A stretch of DNA of 5,756 bases from Pseudomonadota bacterium. GTDB taxonomy: Bacteria > Desulfobacterota > Desulfobulbia > Desulfobulbales > JAGXFP01. The stretch lies in contig DAOVJK010000214.1 in assembly GCA_030673265.1 (NCBI GenBank), positions 1 to 5,756 of the forward strand, read 5' to 3'. Shown here piece after piece: positions 4,472-5,756 of this stretch. The notes beneath the pieces were generated by a model that was not told the DNA's origin, made no database searches, and saw only the letters and a list, made by a program, of their open reading frames with translations. The position numbers and the translations under genes are program-made. The stretch's first letter is position 1, and each line of letters starts with the position of its first letter.

Positions 4472-5756
4472 GAGGCTCTCCTTGTCAGTTCTGCGGAGTC
4501 ACCGCTTGCAGTCGCTTTCCTTGGCACAAGTCGCCAGACCGGACTCATCACGGAACCATAGACCTCCTTGGCAAAGTTCATCATGCCGGTGAAGCCGGCC
4601 AGCATCTCTTTTCGTTCATGGTTATGGTCGCAGAAGGCAATCCCGAGTTTATAGGCAATCGGCCGTTCCTTGACGCCGCCGACGAAGATGTCGACCTCCT
4701 TCTCCTGCAGAAAGCTAGAGAGCTCAAGGGGGTTGGAGTCGTCGACGATAATGGTGCCGTCGTCGGTGATCTCCTGCAGTTCCTGATAATCTTCGCTGGT
4801 GCCGGTCTGGGAGCCGACCATCACCACCTGCATGCCGAGATGCCGGAAGGCCTTGACCAGGGAGAAAGCCTTGAAGGCCCCGCCCACATAGATCGCTGCC
4901 TTCTTGCCGGTCAGGGCCGCCCTGTATTTTTTCAGGGTTGGCAGCAGGGCTTCCAGTTCTTCTTTAACGATCTCTTTGGCCCGCTCAAGCATCTCCGGAT
5001 CTTTGAAATGGTTGGCCACCGCGTAGAGTGATTCGGCCATATCCTCGATCCCGAAATAGGAGACCCGAATCACCGGGGTACCGTATTCTTCTTTCATCAT
5101 GTTGGCTAAAGTCATGGTCGCCCCGGAGCATTGGACCACGTTCAGGGCCGCGCCATGACAACGTTTGATATCATCGACCCGGCCGTCACCGGTGATGTTG
5201 GCCACTACTTCAACGCCCATCCGGTTGAAATAGTCGCGGATCAGCCAGATCTCACCGGCCAGGTTGAAGTCGCCGAGGATATTGATCGAGTACTTGGAGA
5301 TATTAGAGATATCGCCGGTGCCGACCAGCCGGAACATGGCCTTACAGGCCGCTTCATAACCGGCCCGCTTATTGCCCTTGAACCCTTCGGACTGGACCGG
5401 CAACACCGGGATGCCCTTCTCGGTTGCAACCTTCTTACAGACCGCTTCGAGATCATCGCCGATAATGCCGACGATACAGGTCGAGTAAACAAAGGCCGCT
5501 TTGGGCTGATACCGGTCAATCAGTTCAATCAGGGCGTCATGGAGTTTCTGCTCACCGCCGAAGATAACGTCCCGTTCCTGGAGATCGGTGGAGAATGAGA
5601 GGCGATGGAGTTCCGGTCCCGAGGATAAGGCGCCACGGATATCCCAGGTATAGACCGCGCAGCCGATCGGCCCATGCACCAGATGGACGGCATCGGCGAT
5701 CGGATAGAGGACCACCCGCGAGCCACAGAACACACAGGCCCGCTGGCTGACGGCCC
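4468..5756 (-). CDS. nifE: NifE, alpha subunit of the NifEN scaffold (5' end beyond window)
   Basis: Visible are 428 residues plus the stop; the frame is open to the right edge, so roughly the first 30-45 residues are missing. The first visible residues, AVSQRACVFCGSRVVLYPI, are NifE-specific, so the GTG at 5733 is an internal valine codon and not the start. Cysteines matching the NifE cluster ligands (A. vinelandii C37, C62, C124) are seen in SQRAC (codon 5736-5734), in HGPIGC and in VYSTCIVGIIGDD. A later cysteine in VVQCSGATMTL sits where NifE/NifD have their cofactor-site cysteine. GALSSGPELHRLSFSTDLQE is a strong family signature. NifE holds the cofactor precursor during Mo and homocitrate insertion in the cytoplasm. 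The stop overlaps the nifN start (ATGA), implying coupled 1:1 synthesis. The usual partner genes nifHDK would be expected to the right. Confidence 0.95.
   Translation of the reverse strand, partial: AVSQRACVFCGSRVVLYPIADAVHLVHGPIGCAVYTWDIRGALSSGPELHRLSFSTDLQERDVIFGGEQKLHDALIELIDRYQPKAAFVYSTCIVGIIGDDLEAVCKKVATEKGIPVLPVQSEGFKGNKRAGYEAACKAMFRLVGTGDISNISKYSINILGDFNLAGEIWLIRDYFNRMGVEVVANITGDGRVDDIKRCHGAALNVVQCSGATMTLANMMKEEYGTPVIRVSYFGIEDMAESLYAVANHFKDPEMLERAKEIVKEELEALLPTLKKYRAALTGKKAAIYVGGAFKAFSLVKAFRHLGMQVVMVGSQTGTSEDYQELQEITDDGTIIVDDSNPLELSSFLQEKEVDIFVGGVKERPIAYKLGIAFCDHNHERKEMLAGFTGMMNFAKEVYGSVMSPVWRLVPRKATASGDSAELTRRAS

Noticed and set aside
5131..5598. 155-codon plus-strand open frame opposite nifE
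   Set aside because: It is antisense to a strongly conserved nifE region and its residues reflect the complementary codons; no independent start signal or family.
3113..5756. Reading the two large genes as nitrogenase nifD/nifK instead of nifE/nifN
   Set aside because: Signatures such as ACVFCGSRVVLYPIADAVHL, SSGPELHRLSFSTD and ATYMRRY/EPIDIASSS are those of NifE and NifN, and the NifD hallmark segment around CKGVVWGPV is absent.

Overview
The window is one end of a nitrogen-fixation (nif) gene block joined to a molybdate-regulation gene pair, with every gene on the minus strand. In transcription order (right to left) it holds nifE (its first codons lie beyond the right edge), nifN, nifB with a C-terminal NifX-like domain, a stand-alone NifX-family gene, a short modE-type regulator, and a reading frame that starts as modA and ends as an argD-type aminotransferase and runs off the left edge. 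The NifE, NifN and NifB sequences, the lack of a C-terminal helix-turn-helix or other extra nif genes, and the DNA-binding-only ModE resemble anaerobic diazotrophs, most likely Desulfobacterota (former Deltaproteobacteria). That placement is an inference from recognised sequence style and was not searched.

Region by region: 4468-5756 is nifE and 3113-4471 is nifN. They overlap by four bases (ATGA) and together encode the NifEN scaffold on which the FeMo-cofactor precursor is matured. 2922-3112 is intergenic and is largely filled by a 129-bp element with near-perfect 22-bp terminal inverted repeats that begins in the nifN stop codon. 1488-2921 is nifB, the radical-SAM enzyme that makes the 8Fe-9S-C core (NifB-co) handed to NifEN. 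1319-1487 holds two GC-rich inverted repeats. 1007-1318 is the NifX-family gene. 933-1006 holds a promoter and a 24-bp ModE-type operator. 537-932 is modE, and modA begins inside its stop codon through an ATGA overlap.

Functionally the window links cofactor assembly (NifB to NifEN, with NifX-type carriers) to control and uptake of the molybdenum needed for the final cofactor. The nif block appears to be read from a promoter to the right of the window. modE-modA has its own promoter and is probably autoregulated.

The most important caution is at the left end. The modA frame becomes argD at a shared Thr-Gly-Lys-Leu-Tyr-Ala segment (340-357) without breaking frame, and codon usage also changes there. 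This is either an assembly misjoin through a short identical stretch or a real recombination. The argD portion should not be treated as a true neighbour of the nif cluster until the junction is verified. I found no RNA genes, CRISPR arrays, insertion-sequence transposases or new defence-type system.
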